Source: Betaproteobacteria bacterium SG8_41 (GTDB lineage: Bacteria; Pseudomonadota; Gammaproteobacteria; Burkholderiales; SG8-41). Taken from it: 59,790 bases of DNA. Under the pieces are notes generated by a model. It had not been told where the DNA came from, searched no databases, and saw only the letters and a list, made by a program, of their open reading frames with translations. The translations under genes were made by a program, and so were the position numbers. Of this stretch, positions 57,980 to 59,790 are shown in pieces (the stretch's first letter is position 1; every line of letters begins with the position of its first letter). The DNA lies in the NCBI GenBank assembly GCA_001303585.1, contig LJTT01000026.1:1-59790 (forward strand), read 5' to 3'.

Positions 57980-58372
57980 TCAGTCGCCGAACACCACCAG
58001 GCGGTCCGACTGGATGCCGGTTTCGATCAGCTGGCCGAGGCCCGAGATGCGGAATCCCGCCGCCAGATTGTCGGTGTCCTTGCCGTGGCGCTTGGCCTCG
58101 TTCTTGTCCATCAGGCCGCGGCGCTGGGCCGCGGCGATGCACAGCACCAGGTCGAGTTTGTGCTCGGCGGCAAGCTCGCTCCAGCGCTTGACGATGTTGC
58201 GGTCGTCCTGCGGCGGCACCGTGAGCCGCGTGCCGTTGTTCACGCCGTCGTGATAGAAGAACACGCGATAGATCTCGTGCCCCTTGGCGAGCGCCGCTTT
58301 TGCGAACTGGTAGGCGGTGTCCGAGGCCTGGTGCGTATACGGTCCTTCGTTGACCAGAATGCCGAGCTTCAT
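57980..58372 (-). CDS. dsrE: DsrE, sulfurtransferase catalytic subunit
   Basis: A 130-aa TusD-like protein with the active Cys78 in LDLVLCIAAAQRRGL, the same position as in A. vinosum DsrE. MKLGILVNEGPYTHQASDTA and YRVFFYHDGVNNG are family blocks. It starts at ATG 58372, 10 nt after dsrB. It receives persulfide from TusA-type carriers and passes it to DsrC. Confidence 0.95.
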   Translation of the reverse strand: MKLGILVNEGPYTHQASDTAYQFAKAALAKGHEIYRVFFYHDGVNNGTRLTVPPQDDRNIVKRWSELAAEHKLDLVLCIAAAQRRGLMDKNEAKRHGKDTDNLAAGFRISGLGQLIETGIQSDRLVVFGD

Positions 58373-58382
58373 GCCCGCGCGC

Positions 58383-59489
58383 TCAGAAGCGGATGTGGGC
58401 GGAGGCATTGAGACTGTTGCGCGCCCCGCGCCAGTTGTCGATGTGGAACTTGGTGAACGGCAGCCCCGTCAGCTCGAAGAACCGCGGCCAGCCGATGCGC
58501 TCGACCCAGTCGCCGACGCGCTCCCAGTCGCGGGCATCCTTCTTGTAGGTATAGAGGATCTTCTTCACCACCTCCGCCACCTCTGGCCAGCGCGGCGGGT
58601 TGTTGGGGAGCCCCGCCGCAACCAGCTTCTGGAACATCGGCTTGGAACGGGCGTTGGAGTTCTTGCCGCCGACCCAGATGGCGAGCTTCGAGTGCACCGG
58701 ATCGTTGATCTGCATTGGCGGGCACGGCGGATAACAGGCGCCGCAGCAGATGCATTTCTTCTCGTCCACCTCGAGCGATGGCTTGCCGTTGACCATCGCC
58801 GGACGGATCGCGGCCACGGGGCAGCGCGCCACGACGGAGGGGCGCTCGCATACGTTGGCGACGAGATCGTGATTGATCTTCGGCGGCTTGGTGTGCTGCA
58901 CGTTGATCGCGATATCACCCTGGCCGCCGCAGTTGATCTGGCAGCAGGAGGTCGTGATGTGCACGCGGTTCGGCATCTCCTCCTTGATGAACTCTTCGTA
59001 GAGCTCGTCCATCAGCGACTTGACCACCCCCGAGGCGTCGGTGCCCGGGATGTCGCAGTGCAGCCAGCCCTGGGTGTGCGAGATCATGGTCACTGAGTTG
59101 CCGGTGCCGCCGACCGGGTAGCCGGCATCATTGAACGCCTGGATCAGCGGGCCGACTTTCTCCCACTTGGAGACCATGACCTCCATGTTCGAGCGGATGG
59201 TGAAGCGCACGTAGCCTTCGCCGTACTGGTCGATGATGTCGCACAGGAGATTGATCTCGTAGGGCCCGAGCTGGCGCTGCGTGCCCACGCGCACCGTCCA
59301 GATCTCGTCCCCGGAATGGGCGACGTGGTGCAGCACGCCCGGGCGCGGCCGGTCGTGATATTTCCAGTTGCCGAAATTCTTGATCATCAGCGGATGCATG
59401 TACTGCATGCCGTCGGGGCACCCGCTCTCGATCGGCGGGCGCATCTGTTTCTTTTCCGCTACCGGAGCCCCCTGTTGTGCCATTGCCAT
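58383..59489 (-). CDS. dsrB: Dissimilatory sulfite reductase beta subunit (reverse type)
   Basis: A 368-aa subunit of DsrAB oxidising DsrC-bound sulfur to sulfite. The siroheme/[4Fe-4S] site is in TTSCCQINCGGQGDIAINVQ. The ferredoxin insert has CPVAAIRPAM and CICCGACYPPCPPMQ. The N-terminal MHPLMIKNFGNWKYHDRPRP is typical. Full length. The oxidative direction is inferred from the accompanying dsrL and dsrEFH and from the absence of dsrD. Confidence 0.97.
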   Translation of the reverse strand: MAMAQQGAPVAEKKQMRPPIESGCPDGMQYMHPLMIKNFGNWKYHDRPRPGVLHHVAHSGDEIWTVRVGTQRQLGPYEINLLCDIIDQYGEGYVRFTIRSNMEVMVSKWEKVGPLIQAFNDAGYPVGGTGNSVTMISHTQGWLHCDIPGTDASGVVKSLMDELYEEFIKEEMPNRVHITTSCCQINCGGQGDIAINVQHTKPPKINHDLVANVCERPSVVARCPVAAIRPAMVNGKPSLEVDEKKCICCGACYPPCPPMQINDPVHSKLAIWVGGKNSNARSKPMFQKLVAAGLPNNPPRWPEVAEVVKKILYTYKKDARDWERVGDWVERIGWPRFFELTGLPFTKFHIDNWRGARNSLNASAHIRF

Positions 59490-59505
59490 CTCCTCTATCG
59501 CAGTG

Positions 59506-59790
59506 CTAGGCCGCTTCCGGCTGCTTACCCTTGCGCTCGATCCACTTCTGCGCTTCCTGGTCCCAGTCGTCCATGCGCACGTAGGAGCTGGTGCGCGGAT
59601 GGCTGATCATGTTGGGGTCGACCTCGATGCCGATGCCTTCCAGGAAGTTGGCAAGACCGATGCGCTCGATCATCTCGCCGCAGCGCTCGTGCTCGAGGCC
59701 GTTCTCCGCCCAGAAATCGATTACGGTGGCCGCGAGCTCGCGGATCTTCTCGAAGTCCTCGTCGGTTTCCATCTTCATGAACGGCACGAT
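59506..59790 (-). CDS. dsrA: Dissimilatory sulfite reductase alpha subunit, C-terminal part
   Basis: The last about 94 codons of dsrA, cut by the window edge. MKMETDEDFEKIRELAATVI, FWAENGLEHERCGEMIERIG and SHPRTSSYVRMDDWDQEAQK match the DsrA C-terminus, which contacts the DsrB subunit. It lies 16 nt upstream of dsrB. The active-site region is outside the window. Any Met near 59787 is an internal residue, not the start. Confidence 0.94.
   Translation of the reverse strand: MVPFMKMETDEDFEKIRELAATVIDFWAENGLEHERCGEMIERIGLANFLEGIGIEVDPNMISHPRTSSYVRMDDWDQEAQKWIERKGKQPEAA

Noticed and set aside
52612-59790. Sulfate-reducing (reductive) Dsr pathway
   Set aside because: dsrL and dsrEFH are present and dsrD is absent, and the surrounding genes are betaproteobacterial.

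Overview
The window is about 60 kb of high-GC chromosome with the gene order of a betaproteobacterium. Diagnostic blocks are ispB / rplU-rpmA-obgE, rppH / proS, ilvIHC-psd-pssA-leuA, sigma-DUF3619-DUF3106-RDD, lptFG / pepA-holC-valS, and DUF2069 after wrbA. The right third is a nearly complete reverse-type dissimilatory sulfite reductase (rDsr) locus, so the host is most likely a sulfur oxidiser. I infer a relative of the Thiobacillus / Sulfuricella / Gallionella part of the class; the species cannot be told from the sequence. No transposase, integrase, phage gene, rRNA or CRISPR array was seen.

Layout: (1) 0.1-7 kb: a TPR/GT41 glycosyltransferase, tRNA-Pro(CGG), ispB, then divergently rplU-rpmA-obgE-proB. 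(2) 7-12.3 kb: a cfa-type methyltransferase, then an oxidative-stress unit (rubrerythrin, an Fe-S oxidoreductase, DUF3501) behind a strong promoter with a palindromic operator, followed by about 1 kb of probably decayed sequence. (3) 12.2-19.3 kb: rppH, a spermidine synthase-like protein, proS, a frameshifted lytic transglycosylase, yihY, wrbA, a HugZ-like flavoprotein and small membrane proteins. (4) 19.3-26 kb: branched-chain amino acid and phosphatidylethanolamine synthesis, with a leucine-rich leader peptide in front of leuA. (5) 26-38.9 kb: sigma-factor cluster, lptFG, pepA, holC, valS (in frame with an upstream gene), DUF4126, a GlcG/HbpS protein, a lipoprotein and a lipoate ligase. (6) 39-59.8 kb: sulfur island, with a FadL-type porin, dsrE2-tusA, a TrpD-like protein, a Rieske protein, cysG, an HTH-ferredoxin-reductase fusion, a two-component system, and dsrA(partial)BEFHCMKLJOPN-dsrC2-dsrR.

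How it fits together: TusA and DsrE2 are expected to carry persulfide sulfur to DsrEFH, then DsrC, then DsrAB. CysG makes siroheme, which DsrN amidates for DsrAB. DsrL is the electron outlet for DsrAB. DsrMKJOP oxidises the DsrC product and passes electrons to the membrane pool. The two-component system lies on the same strand just downstream of dsrR and is a candidate local regulator.

Oddities: rplU lacks about 28 internal residues. valS has an unusual insert in its editing domain and no stop codon separating it from the upstream ORF. The lytic transglycosylase is frameshifted. An ArsR/BigR-type regulator beside tusA is truncated, while a palindrome over the tusA -10 remains. A second DsrC lacks the C-terminal cysteine. 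Intergenic spacers repeatedly carry tandem repeats of different sequence but the same 7-bp period. Several lesions could be assembly errors, so each is reported separately with a test.
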